NCBI RefSeq assembly: GCF_000499385.1
Contig: NW_013654934.1
Span: forward strand, 9,083-73,082
Reading direction: 5' to 3'
Length of the DNA: 64,000 nucleotides
From: Eimeria necatrix
Taxonomy: Eukaryota > Apicomplexa > Conoidasida > Eucoccidiorida > Eimeriidae
Positions 1 through 11,031 of the stretch are shown piece by piece (the stretch's first letter is position 1; each line of letters begins with the position of its first letter). A model generated the notes under the pieces. That model saw only the letters and a program-made list of their open reading frames with translations. It was not told the origin of the DNA and ran no database searches. Position numbers and translations under genes: made by a program.

Positions 1-220
1 CCCGGCACCAGTGCAGGCCTCCTCCCCATAGGGCCTAGGAGGCGAGCTCCCCGAGTGGGGCGAATCGAACAGACAGATTTTGAAACACTTAAGAATTATT
101 ATTTCTCGATGAAATTGAGCTGCAGTGTCCGAGAAATGGGCCTACGCTAGGCCTAGTTGGTAGGGCCTTCTCGAGGGGCAGGAAGCAGCGTAGTCGCAGC
201 AGTAGGCGCTGTGCACTACA
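1..220 (+). repeat. 5' LTR of the chromovirus (3' half only)
   Basis: Bases 1-220 match 6173-6392 of the downstream LTR and end in the same terminus, GTGCACTACA. The first half of this LTR lies outside the window. Differences from the 3' LTR are scattered single substitutions and small changes. Confidence 0.93.
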
Positions 221-222
221 TT

Positions 223-240
223 TGGGGGCTGCTCTGGGAT
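223..240 (+). other. candidate primer binding site
   Basis: Two bases after the LTR end the sequence begins TGGGGGCTGCTC. The leading TGG is what a tRNA 3' CCA would pair with, and this is the usual place for a PBS. It does not resemble the initiator-methionine PBS common in chromoviruses, and I cannot name the tRNA. Self-priming or decay of the site are alternatives. Confidence 0.4.
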
Positions 241-322
241 GAAATCTTTGTTCTTTCCGGACTTGGGAATAGAAATACTATGTTTTAATAACTTGCGCCT
301 AGAAATCTTCGCTCGGTAAGGG

Positions 323-1316
323 ATGTATCTCCGCAACGGACGTGTTATCGGCCCCACACCGCAGGAGACTTCTACAATGTCAGTCAACAAAACGCCGAGC
401 GGGACACCAGACCATCATCGCCACGCGACTCCCAAGCCCACTGTGGCAGAGCGGCCGCATGGGCATAAGGAGGCGACCCCACAGGTGATACCTATGACCA
501 ATGTTATGCCAGGGGACAGGCCCTGCGTCAAGTGGGACCAATTCCAGTCCGCAGTGAGTGTGATAAGAACTGTTATAGAGGGGACCGTGGAATCCGGCGC
601 AACAACTCCCATACTACCAGAAGACGGCAGCACAATGCAGGCCTTTCTGCTGCGCATCGAGCGCCGGTACACCCAGATGGGATTGGAACCGCGCGAGTGG
701 GGAAATGCACTTATAGACCACCTTGTGGGCCCGGCTCTAACGTATTGGATGTATCTATGGAGAACTATCGACCTAAGCGACTGGGCGACAGTACAGCGCA
801 GGCTTCTAAAGCGGTTTGACAAAACAATGTCGCAGATTCAATTGTTAACGGAGTTGGCTAAAGTACGGTGGAATGGTAACACGAAGGAATACACGGACCG
901 GTTTGAGGCTGTAGCGGAGCGTGGGTTGGGTCTTGCCCCCGACGAACTCGCGGACTATTACTCCACCGGGCTACCGACAGACCTCCACCTTCTAATAACC
1001 AATAACGGACAAGTGAAATATCAGTCGTGGGAACAAGCGGCGACCGCCTCATCACGACTCTACGAGCCCAAGCAGAGTGTGCTGGAACTCCGAGAAAGGA
1101 CCAGTCGAGCCATTAGGGCTGCCGTCCAAGCTAATGGACCTCGTGGGCGCCAGGAAATTGAAAATCGCCCTGGGGGAACCCACGCAAACTGCTTTGAGTG
1201 TCAGGGTCGCGAACATGTGTCTGCCCCAGCAAAGGGGAACGTACCAGACGTCTGGGGGAAATATGCAAGAAGTGTGGCGGTGTGAGACACTATGCTCGGG
1301 ACTGTCCTACGTATGA
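323..1316 (+). pseudogene. gag: gag (capsid/nucleocapsid) of the chromovirus, frameshifted
   Basis: An ATG at 323 opens a frame of 320 codons ending at 1285. The middle part (about 720-1080) looks like a retrotransposon Gag capsid region, with YW/W residues and a YYSTGLP segment. A first zinc knuckle begins CFECQGREH but loses its last cysteine. The second, CKKCGGVRHYARDC (C-X2-C-X4-H-X4-C), lies in a different frame at about 1265-1306. A frameshift near 1200-1260 therefore separates capsid from nucleocapsid. Gag would package the element RNA into cytoplasmic particles. The frame break argues that this copy makes no working nucleocapsid. Confidence 0.85.
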
Positions 1317-1709
1317 ACGAGGCCGGCCCGAGCCGGTGGGCAAGAGCAGTTGGGCGCCCACCAATCCTAACACTGAGAAGACGGAACGACTAAACGTGCG
1401 GGCCTAGGCGTGGTTGGAGACGAGCGTTCTAGGCCGCGTAGTCATGGCAAAGGGATGATGTGTGCGGTAGCGACAGGCCCTAATGCCATTCCAGTCTCCC
1501 TCGAGTGGGGAAACCAACTCCTCCGCACTGCGGGAAGAGCAAATACGAGCGATTGGCGCGCGGAAGGGACTCAGCCGCTTTTGGAAACGCGGTAGGAGTC
1601 TGGGTCACCGTCGATCCTGAGTGAAGAGACTCCGGACGCGACGACGGATAGCAGCAGGAAGTCTGCAGAGGCAACAGAAGACGGCTATAGGTCAGACGCG
1701 ACAGAGATT

Positions 1710-2564
1710 GTGCCACACTGGTGGAGGGAGACTTGCACGAAAGAGTCTTACGACCAAGGGGGAGCGTTGTGTTGTGCGGGTGAGACGGCGGTACTTCGCG
1801 TTGAGCTCGCAGGGAGTCCTTATAAGGCCCTCTTGGACACTGGGGCTTCGAGAAGTTTCATTAGTCCTAAAATAGTCGAACGACTGCAGCTGCAAATGCG
1901 GAGACTTCCAAAAGAACATAGGTTCACCATAGCTACAGGTGCACAAGTACGCATTGATCGAGTAGTGACGGGATTGACGCTGTGGTGCGGACATACTCGT
2001 TTTTCCGGGGACTTTTTAGTAGGACCTGTTCCCTACGACTTAGTTTTGGGTTTGGATTGGCTGACGGAACACAAGGTGGCCTGGTATTTTCAGTCTGACA
2101 AACTCCGAACCTATGTGAATGGCCAGTGGTGCGAGTTACCGGTCGTTCGGACTGGCGAAGCAACGCTGCAACGTGATCGTCCAACCGTAGTCCACCCGAG
2201 GACCCCAGCAGAGCAAGCATATGAGATATTGGCCAAAAAAGTGGCGGGTATGTCAGCCGAGGAGGCAGCTATATTCCTACGCCCGCCTCCAAGGAGGTAT
2301 AAGTCCCACGCGAAGACTAAGGCGAAGGCGCGGATAACGTCGCTCGTTCATCAGCCGGCGGCTGACACAAATGATCTCCGGACTCCATTGCACGGTTTGC
2401 ATCTCATACTGGCTTTGCCCAAAGCCGGTTCGGTAGTGCCCCTACGGCTCTCGGATGAATGGCAAGGCGCACTTTGTTGCGCGTTAATTGGGAATCAACC
2501 CACGTCTTCCGGCTGGCGTAGTCCTTTGGCCTCAACCGCCTCGGTGGTAGCGGAGAGTGACTAG
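1710..2564 (+). pseudogene. pol: aspartic protease domain
   Basis: An open stretch with the retropepsin active-site motif DTGAS (codons 1836-1850), followed by a hydrophobic segment ending LVLGLDWL, as in Ty3-type proteases. The open stretch has no ATG at its upstream limit, so it is a segment of a longer polyprotein. Its function would be cleavage of Gag-Pol. It ends at an in-frame TAG (2562-2564), after which the same frame continues into reverse transcriptase, so the stop looks acquired. Confidence 0.85.
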
Positions 2565-3629
2565 GAGTCTCCCTGGCCTATGGCAAAACTCGAGCACACT
2601 CTGTTCGACAAATGGATAACTTCGCCAGAGGCGCAGGATATTCCATGTGAGGTTGCCCAGGTGTTGCACGAGTATTGAGCGGTTTTTCCCGATACCTTAC
2701 GTAAAGGATTACCGCTGAAGCGCCCTCATGATCACCATATTCTCCTTGTGCCTGGAAAACTTCCAGCGAGATCTGCAATATACCGTATGACCCCAGATCA
2801 GCTCAAAGTCCACAAACAGTAGATAGCTAAATTATCGGACAGTGGTTGGATCGGACCGACCTATTCGCCTATTTGCTCTCCTAAGATCATGGTGGACAAA
2901 CGTGACGATGACTCCGGGGAGCGGAAGATGCGTATGGTTGTCAATTACCAGGCTCTAAATGCCCTTACAATAGGCGCTGATTTTCCACTACCTCCCATTC
3001 AAACCATTCTGGAGATGCTGAGAGGCGCCACGTATTTTTCCACCTTGGATCTTGAAGCAGGATTCCATCAAATACGTATGGCTAAGGAAGACTGGTGGAA
3101 GACGGTTTTCCGGTCCGTTCTCGGACTATTCGAGTGCCGCGTGATGCCCTTCGGCCTTAAGGGTGCTCCCGTTACGTTCCAGGCCAATATTAATGCCTAT
3201 CTACAACCTTTATTGGGACAGGGCGTTATTGGGTACCTAGAGGATGTACTTATCTATAGTTCTGATCTCTCTGGGCACGTTTCTCTCCTGCGACAAGTCC
3301 TAAGCATTTTTCTTAGACACCAGTTCTACCCAAAATTCCGCAAATGCAAGTTTGCAAGACAAACAATTACATATTTGGGTTACACCATTTCTGCTACGGG
3401 GATCACACCCGCAGAAGATAAAATCGCAGCCATCTGGCATTGGCCAGAGGTGCTGGAGAACGAAACGCAAGTGCGCCAGTTCCTCGGTACCACAAATTAC
3501 TGTCGCATGTTCATGGGACCGGACTATGCAGACGTTGCCCGGCCGCTGGTTGATCTTACGCGTAAGACGTCAGTTTCGAATGGACAGAGCTTCACACGCA
3601 AGCGGTGCGGCAGCGCAAACAGCGCTTAA
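2565..3629 (+). pseudogene. pol: reverse transcriptase domain with in-frame stops and altered catalytic box
   Basis: The same frame as the protease runs through the RT fingers and palm. Seen: an upstream SDSGWIGPTYSP-type entry, the LDLEAGFHQIRM block, MPFGLKGAPVTFQ, and the thumb/connection block (FLGTTNYCRMF). The catalytic box reads YLED where the family has Y-x-D-D. The first aspartate is a glutamate (codon 3240-3242), which should abolish or cripple polymerisation. In-frame stops lie at 2676-2678 (TGA) and 2820-2822 (TAG). The frame is lost near 3560-3629, before RNase H. Confidence 0.9.
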
Positions 3630-4366
3630 TCGACTTCACTACAAGTCCCTGACACGACGAAACCCTTCGAGTTATACACAGATGCCTCTGGCTATGCCAT
3701 GCGATCGGAGCAGTTCTCGGGCAAGACAGCAAACCCATCGGCTTCCTGAGCTAAGTCATGAACCCCACGCAACAGAGATACTCGATCTACGATCAGGAAC
3801 TCTTGGCGTTGGTCATGGCACTGGACAAGTGGTCGCACTTGCTCCGTGTCTCCAAGGCAACGGCTTACACTGATCATCAAGCTCTAACCCATCTCCAACG
3901 ACTCCAAGCATCGAAGCCTCTGCGCGGACGCACCGCCCGGTGGCTAGACTTTCTTGCGGAGTTCCCGGACTTGCACATCACGTTTGTTCAAGGCGCGCCC
4001 AATCAAGTTGCCGACGCCTTGTCTCGCCGTCCCGGCCTTCCGAACACCTGCTTGCACGACACACCATCGGTACCACTGATGCTCGCAATAGGACAAGCGA
4101 GCGCGGCTCCCCGCTCTCGTGGTCGGCCTCCCAACTACAGGGAGCTCGCCGGAATTCGTTCGCGACGACATAGACGACGCAGCATGCCGTCTGCGCCTCC
4201 ATCTGCGTCGCCGGAACCCAACCCAGAGGCGGAACCTCCTACACTCACAACGAAGTTACCAGCTGACCCTCCTGATGTGCGCCATTGGCCACAAGCTTAC
4301 TCGAAGTGTCCTGTTTTTCGCGTTCCCTACAAAGCCGCAGCAAACCAACCAGGAAAAGCTCTATAA
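3630..4366 (+). pseudogene. pol: RNase H domain, split across frames
   Basis: The first RNase H aspartate block, ELYTDASGYA, is readable at about 3669-3698 in the RT frame. From about 3758 the domain continues in another frame with SIYDQELLALVMALDKW, then TDHQALTHL, then ITFVQGAPNQVADALSRRPG, the hallmark Ty3 RNase H ending. At least one frameshift lies between them. The enzyme would degrade the RNA of the RNA/DNA hybrid. The 3' part of this segment (after about 4050) is a basic, proline-rich linker of uncertain meaning. Confidence 0.85.
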
Positions 4367-4430
4367 ATCGAGTTTTGTAATCGCCAATTTACCTTTCGAT
4401 TGCTAGAGCCTTACCTGCACATCCGCGTTC

Positions 4431-5252
4431 ATGGACTGTGGCGCATTTGCTTTCCACAATTCCCTGAGTTCCTTACTCACGTTCTGCATTCGCATCACGA
4501 CCATGTCACACGGCCATCGAGGCCAGAAGAAGAGCTTTGCGGCTCTCAGCAAGCACTACTACTCGCCAGGAATGCGCGCCTACACTACTGCTTATGTTGA
4601 GTCATGTACCCACTGTCGAGCGTAAAAGTCTATTACCCAGAAGCCTGCAGGCCTTCTTCAACAGTTGCTCATCCCTTCTCGTCGATGGGCGCACGTGAGT
4701 CTCGGCTTTATCACAGATCTTCCCCTTACAACGACAGGGCACGACTCGATCCTTGTCATGGTAGACTCCCTCAGCAAGATGGCTCATTTCGTTCCTGCAA
4801 AGAAGTCATTCACAGCAGCAGACACCGTGGAGCTTCTCGCAGACCGCCTTATCCGCTATCACGGTTTTCCAGAGGTGCTCATATCGGATCGCGACCCCCG
4901 TTTCCAGTCGGGTCTTTGGAACCAGCTCTGTCGCCACTTTAACATCAAACGGTGCATGTCCTCGCCCTACCATCCCCAAAGCGACGGCCAAACTGAACGG
5001 GTTATCCGCACACTGGAGCAGATGCTTCGTGCCTATATCAAATCTGACGAACGCGAGTGGGAGCGTTTGCTTCCGGCCTTGGAACTTGCCTACAACACAA
5101 CAAGTCATTCATCCACTGAGCTCTCTCCTTTCGAGGTCATGATTGGAGAGAACCCGTTGACTGCTGCGGACCTTGATATCGTAGGCGCGTTAGCTCCTAC
5201 GCTCAGTCCTCCGATGATTAAGCTTTTCCGACAGCTCTGCGACAGAGCATAG
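4431..5252 (+). pseudogene. pol: integrase, zinc-binding and catalytic core
   Basis: The N-terminal zinc-binding region ends in CTHC just before an in-frame TAA (4623-4625). The same frame then gives the full catalytic core. The acidic triad is visible: D at 4764-4766 (in VMVDS), D at 4887-4889 (in ISDRD) and E at 4995-4997 (in GQTERV), with 35 residues between the second D and E as the family requires. The histidines of the HHCC finger are partly out of frame. A further in-frame TAG at 5250-5252 separates the core from the C-terminal domain. Confidence 0.9.
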
Positions 5253-5801
5253 AGTCACATCCTGAAGGCAAAATGGCAGCAGAAGTACTACGCAGACACA
5301 AAGCGCCGAGCAGTGGAGCATGCGGTGGGAGACAAGGTCTGGCTCAGCAGCAAGCACCTACCGCCTTTCAACAGCTGCCCTAAGTTAGAGCCCCGTTACC
5401 GCGGACCCTTCGAAGTCATCGAACGCATAGGAACTGTCGCTTACCGTCTCGCTCTGCCTCCCACTTATGAATGCCTTAACGTTTTCCACGTCTCGCAGCT
5501 AGTTCCCCATCGCCCCCGCCCTCCCGCTTTGGTTCCCTCGGCAGCCGACGCCGCCTGGCCTCCTATCCACGATGCAGCAGGCAATCCCACAGAGGAATAC
5601 GAAGTCGACTATATTCTGGACCAACGCGGCTCGGGAGATGCAGCCCAGTACCCCGTGAAGTGGGGCGGGACCCCTGAAGATCAAGCCACACGCGAGCCAG
5701 CTCACCACCTTACAGGCTGCCCGGCTTTGCTTCGCGCTTGGCGCCACCGCCGACGAAGACATCTTCAGGCTCGAAACAACATTGGTCCTTCCGAGGCGTA
5801 G
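5253..5801 (+). pseudogene. pol: integrase C-terminal GPF domain and chromodomain
   Basis: Directly after the TAG at 5250 the frame continues with a basic linker and the GPF/Y module (YRGPFEVIERIG, then NVFHVSQLVPHRP). A chromodomain follows (EYEVDYILDQR, YPVKWGG, then a helix ending HHLTGC). In chromoviruses this module steers integration to marked chromatin. Its aromatic cage is partly altered (REPAHHL where a W-E-P is typical), so methyl-lysine binding may be weakened. Confidence 0.85.
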
Positions 5802-5967
5802 ACGTATGGATCCGTCACATTCCACCGCCTACAGCAAGGGCACCCTTCAATGAGGAGGGGGGAGGGAGCGCTGCGCACCGGTCGCGCTCACGACGTCAGC
5901 TTTAGAAGAGCACAGAGATTGAAAAGGCAAAAATAATGTGTTTTGGGGTAGGTCTCTTCAGTCCAGC

Positions 5968-5979
5968 AAGGGGAGAACT
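5968..5979 (+). other. polypurine tract
   Basis: A purine-rich run, AAGGGGAGAACT, directly abuts the TG start of the 3' LTR. This is the expected place and composition for the plus-strand primer. Confidence 0.75.
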
Positions 5980-6392
5980 TGTAGTGCACAGGCACTACAA
6001 TGGGGCTGGCTAGTGTCCTAGAGACGATAGCTAGCTAGCGACCTACAAGGGGTCGCAACACTGGAGGAGGAGAGGACCCTCCTAATAGGATGACAGTAAG
6101 AAAAGCTGTCTATTAGTTCTAATGAATACGTGAAATGTGTGGAAATTGTGTGGAGGCTGGGGCTGGCGATAGCGCCGGCACCAGTGCAGGCCTCCTCCCC
6201 ATAGGGCCTAGGAGGCGAGCTCCCCAAGTGGGGCGAATCGAACAGACAGATTTTGAAACACTTAAGAATCATTATTTCTCGATGAAATTAAGCTACAGTT
6301 TCCAGGAAATGGGCCTACGCTAGGTGTAGTTTGTAGGCCTTCTCGAGGGGCAGGTAGCAGCGTAGTCGCAGCAGTAGGCGCTGTGCACTACA
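5980..6392 (+). repeat. 3' LTR, 413 bp
   Basis: Begins TGTAGTGCAC and ends GTGCACTACA, perfect 10-base inverted termini with canonical TG...CA ends. The inner sequence matches the partial LTR at 1-220 and, less closely, the copies at 6394, 6605 (inverted) and 16202. Confidence 0.95.
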
Positions 6393-6393
6393 A

Positions 6394-6604
6394 ATGCAGG
6401 CCTCCTCCCCACAGGGCCTAGGAGGCGCGCACCCCAAGTGGGGCAAATCGAACGACAACAGATTTTGGAAACTAAAGAATAACTGTATTTCGATATATAT
6501 AAGCTACTGTTTCAAGGAAATGGGCCAACGTTAGGTGCCGATCATAGGCCCTGCTCGAGGGGCAGGTAGCAGCATAGTCGCAGCAGTAGGCGCTGTGCAC
6601 TACA
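6394..6604 (+). repeat. truncated LTR copy, direct orientation
   Basis: Starts inside the LTR (equivalent to about 6182 of the full copy) one base after the previous LTR ends, and runs to a normal GTGCACTACA terminus. It is more diverged than the 5'/3' pair, so it comes from a different insertion or an old rearrangement. Confidence 0.88.
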
Positions 6605-6978
6605 ACTACGCTGTTACCTGGCCCACGAGTAGGGGCCTATGATAACCTAACTTCGGCGCATCTCTTTGAAATAACTGCCCAAATATCGTACTCCAGTTTT
6701 CAAATCCATTTTCCTTAAAAGTCCCCGACTTGGGGTTCTGGTCTCCTTGGCCCTGTGGGGAGAAGGGTTGCATCGGTGCCCGCGCCATCGGCAGCCCCAA
6801 TCTCCAGGTATTCACAGACGCGTCTAGTGTATACATGCTAATTTGCTTATAAAATGCCTCACTTCGATACTAGTAAGAAGGTCCTGTCCTCATTCAGCGT
6901 GTTAACCTCTCGTAGGTCTCCATCTAACTGTCTTCCTACGATCACCAGCAAGCCCTACTGCAGTGCCTGTTAACGACA
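6605..6978 (-). repeat. inverted, diverged LTR copy
   Basis: Read on the minus strand this aligns along its length with the LTR at 16202-16643. It starts at a degraded terminus near 6978 (TGTCGTTAACAGGC) and stops some 26 bases short of the normal end. It lies head to tail against the direct copy at 6604, making a local inverted repeat. Confidence 0.8.
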
Positions 6979-7660
6979 CAATGGACCTTGGCGTCGTCAT
7001 TTTGATCTCCTTAGTCGTAAAACGGCACCAAGACTAGCCTCAGCAGTCAACGTCCTGAACGGTGCTGCACGGATCGTTGTGCTCTCATTGCCGATCTTTA
7101 AATATTGAAACTAGACACCAGCTTGCAAGGTACCCTCGCCGAAACTGCCTTTTAACTCTTGTTACCTCTGCTCACCAGTTCTAGCCGTGCTAACTTCCAA
7201 ATGATCCTCGTAGTATCCTCGGGCATATAGCCTTTGACTCCGCACCATACAGTTCTCAGAGTCATAGCCCGTTGTGACATGAATGCTGGTTCAATCTTTA
7301 CCAGACTGGTAGTGTGGACACGAAACCTCTGCTCCTGCACGTTTTGCCATGTGCTTGTGTTCATTTGGCCGAGCTGCCTTTATTACTGTATCGCCTGCCA
7401 AGACTATGCCGCACATGAACTAGTGTGTCGTTGATATTAGATGAGTCCAGTACGAGCGCACAGCGTTGTCTGCGTGTCCCGTGTCGCTGAACTGCGCTGC
7501 CAATCCCACCGTTCAACGTTTCATGTATCATAGGGCGAGCTTGCGTGGATAGCCGCAAGGGCAAGAATACCAACATCAGCTTAAATGCATTGAGGCGGAC
7601 ATCTGAGGGGCCGGCATTCATTACAGATGGCACGGAGCCACAACAGTGCGCAACCATGTC
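6979..7660 (-). pseudogene. possible remnant of the 3' part of an inverted chromovirus
   Basis: If the inverted LTR were a 3' LTR, the neighbouring minus-strand sequence should be integrase C-terminus and chromodomain. Weak matches appear: a VKGYMPEDTT segment followed by a WKLARLEL helix (about 7165-7230) resembles a chromodomain end, and INDTLVHVRHS (about 7385-7420) resembles the GPF-domain end. The reading is broken and the similarity short, so this is a suggestion only. Confidence 0.3.
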
Positions 7661-8924
7661 ACACGGCAGCGACGTGGCAGAAAAGCATTTGCCTACGCCT
7701 GATCACTTCTGTAGTCTACAACAAGAAACCGCGATGAGAGTTCTTCGTTTCTGCTGAAATACCACTTCAACGGGAACTAGACATTCTAACTGGACACTGC
7801 ACAGTAGTGGCTTTACTAGGTCAGAAGAACACCAGTAACCAGCTTTCCGCCAGTGGATCACCCTAAAATTGCCTTGTGAGCCTCCCTTGTGTCCTTAATG
7901 TTTGTTGCTTTGGTAGCATTACATATATGTTGCAATTATAGTCTTCTTGCCCAAAGAAAGCGGGCTCGCACTCAGAGCTCATATTCACCTAGATGCTTCA
8001 ACGCGAGCTGCAGAGCAGACGCTGACTGGGCTGCATTACTCTTTTCTGAGTATACGCGGTATTTCTGATATTTTTGGCCCTTTTTATCGCAAAATTACGT
8101 CTAAGTAGAAATCTAGATGAAAAGCGAGAGGCATTCTACTCGGTTTGTGCCTGGTGTGTCGAATATGGGGCCCCCCGCCGCTCTTGCGGGGCTCAGAGAG
8201 GCGCAAGGCTGTTTGGGTCTCGCGACGCTCAATCCTGTTCATTTTTTCGTGCCATTCGATTTTTCGTGGGCTTGAGATGTTTGCCCTTCATAATTTCCGC
8301 CTTATTTTTTGCTGAAGAGAAAGCACAGGGGCCGCCGCTAGCAGCCATTCTGCGTTCAACAGCCCCACAGCGGCGTCTTCTACTAGTTGGCCGATAGCGG
8401 GTTTTTTTAATTGTTATCGCGTGCACTTTCGTTTTGCATCTCTTGTTTTCTATTTCGTGCCACTTTGGACGGGCGCTGGACGCCACTGCTCCCACCTCAG
8501 GGACGGCGGCGCTCTACCTGCGGCCTTTACCACTCCCGTACAGCTACGGTTGGCCATTTATACTTCGCGTGTGCTCTGATTGGCATTTTTACACGATCTG
8601 TGTTCATCAGAGCCTCAAACCGTGTGGAGGCATCGTTGCCAGTGGCCACGGGGAGTCTGGGAGCCTTCAGTCCAGTCGTCCCTCTTCTGAAGACTGCCTC
8701 TTAGCGTCCGTCGTTAACGCTGAGGCCGAAATTAGCACGACCACGTACTGATAGCTTTTCGAAGGCTTAGTCTTTCCTGAAGTGGTCGGTGATCTCGGGC
8801 GAGTTCTCCGGAACAGCAGAGGGGCGTTGTGGGTGGCACGTTTCAATTTGAATCTCCCTAGGCGATTTCTACAGTGGACAGACCGCAAGAGCAGGACGTA
8901 AGGTGTTTACCGCAGTGCGCAATC
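7661..8924. other. no gene recognised; upstream region of the CCCH gene
   Basis: Moderate-complexity DNA with only short open frames lacking domain signals. The stretch near 8040-8460 is rich in T-runs. The 5' untranslated region and promoter of the next gene should lie in its last part. I see no defined promoter motif. Confidence 0.5.
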
Positions 8925-10988
8925 ATGGCGGCTGCAGCACTTTTTCCAATGGCAGCCGTAGCACCAAATAATGGCAACTGTTTCAGCGGTAGTGGCAACA
9001 GCGTCCCAACAATGACATCTTGCCGTTCTCCGAGGGGCGCCCACTCACCACAGCGTGCGGAGAGTCCTCCCACGCAAGATGGTGGCCAGGAGCAGCATCA
9101 GCACAAAGAAGAGCAGCAACAGCATTGGCAGGAGAGGTTACCTGCTGCCGGCGAGGCGAACAGGGCGCCGCACCAGCGGCACCCCTTGGAAATGGAGGAC
9201 TCGGGAGGAGCAACATCTGTTGCTTCTCTGCGTCCGCTGCCTTCCCGGCAAGGTACGCAGCAGCCCCTTGACCTTCTTCAGCGGAGCCAAGGGTCTCAGG
9301 GAGCTTCTAACCTTTCCGGGCGCTCTTCTCTGGCTGCGAAGACCTCATCTTTGCTGCAGCGGAAGCAACAGTTTTATAAGGTGAGCTCAGCATCGCGCTC
9401 TGTGGTTTACTGTGGCGGCCTAATCATGTGTAGTTTTTGATGAGGGCTGCGGAAGGGGGTTTGCCTTGTCTACCTTGAGTTTGGCCTAAGATGAGCTTAA
9501 GAGCCTTCCCCAGACATGACGGCAGCGTTCTGTGCATTTGAAGTGGCAGAAATAACTGTTGGCAGTTCGATTTGCAGTCACTCTCGGGTGTATTGAGGCT
9601 TGTCGAGGTGCAGCTGCGCTAATTTGCGCCATCGGCCACTGGCCTCCATAGCGTACTCTTACTGGTGTCTTGAATTTCTGGAGCTCAAGCCCGGGCCGCA
9701 TTCGTTTTCGTTGCTACTTTTGTGGATTTTGCAGACAAAAATGTGCCCATGGTTCTCTCGAGGTCGCTGTGACAGAGGCCCTAGCTGCCAATTCGCGCAC
9801 AACACTATGGAACTCCGGGCAACTCCGGACCTCCGCAGGACTTCCCTCTGCCCCAGGCTGAAGCAGCTAGGCCGTTGCATAAACCGAGACTGTTCCTACG
9901 CTCACCAGCCTCAAGAACTGAGGGCCACTGGGTGCGTGACTGTGGCTTTTCATATCGTTGCTCCTGCCTTATTAATGCTTTGGATGTATCTAGGTGCGGG
10001 TGCGAAAGTTGTTACTGTAATATGCTTGTGCTTCAGCTGCACGCAGAGTGAACTTATGTTGCTCAGTATTCGCAGCTTCTTTGCATTTCCGTATTTTGTT
10101 ATCTGCTTGCAGTGAGGTGTACAAGACGGCGCTTTGCGTCAAGTGGCAGTTGGGCCGCTGTGCTGTCGGCAACTTGTGTCGGCATGCAGTGAGTCGCTTG
10201 TAGCTTGCAGCGGCAGCAGCAGACTCATTTTAAGGAACTGTAGCAGTAAGATCACCACCGTACCTCGCTGCGGGGAGTTATGGGCAAGTGGCTATCGAAT
10301 TATGTCATGTTTTGCTGCAGCATGGTCCTGAGGAAATGCGAGGAGTTGCAGTGACCCAAGTGAGCGCCCATAAGAAGGAGCTTACAAGTCCAGCTACTGC
10401 TGCTAGTTCTTCTGCTTCTGCTTCGTGCGGACTGGGTCGACTTGCCGAGCTCGCGGAAGGCGAAGTGAGCAGCAGAAGCAGCTTGGGCAGTTCCTCCGGA
10501 AACAGCAACAGTAGCGGCAACAGCACTTGCACCTCTTCGCCAGCCCCGTGCCACTCTCCCTTCTCAATTCCAGGAACAGCTGGAGCCCCAGCGGCGGTAC
10601 CGGCAGCTGACGGTATAGCAAAGGATACGAGACAGCTAAACAGCGATCCCTCTGAGGTCCACCGAAGTCGCCGAAGTGTCGATGATGATGATCCACAGGT
10701 TAATCATGGGCAGCAGCAACAGAAGACCCTTTCCAATTACCTCGCAGGGCATGCAACAACCCAGGCGGCAGTGGGCGCCTCATGGGCTTTTGATAGGGGG
10801 GCTCTTTGTCCAGATTATCCGGCGCAGTCACCGGGTATCGCTGGGCGGGAGCAGCAACAGCAACAAGGACGACTTTTGGGGCAGCATGGCAAAGTTGTGG
10901 CGCAGCAGCGCCATTTGTCGGGACAGAAAACTGCTCCCCTCGTTCCCCTGAACCGGAAGCTGCCAAAGGCTGTGCAGCGACAGCTGAG

Positions 10989-11031
<43 letters not shown>

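Larger units (their letters stand above)
1..6392 (+). mobile_element. Ty3/gypsy LTR retrotransposon, chromovirus clade, decayed
   Basis: A nearly complete element in the order LTR, gag, protease, reverse transcriptase, RNase H, integrase, chromodomain, LTR. That order (integrase after RNase H, chromodomain at the integrase C-terminus) defines chromoviruses. Chromoviruses are reported in Eimeria; the placement here rests on visible motifs only. The left LTR is cut by the window start, so a target duplication cannot be checked. Several frameshifts and in-frame stops interrupt gag and pol, and a catalytic RT residue is changed, so this copy cannot be autonomous. The aligned parts of the two LTRs differ at roughly a dozen or more positions over 220 bases, which fits an old insertion. 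Confidence 0.93.

Noticed and set aside
8074..8397. Plus-strand open frame of 107 codons upstream of the CCCH gene
   Set aside because: No domain, no clear start signal and no coding bias; it lies in the expected promoter region.
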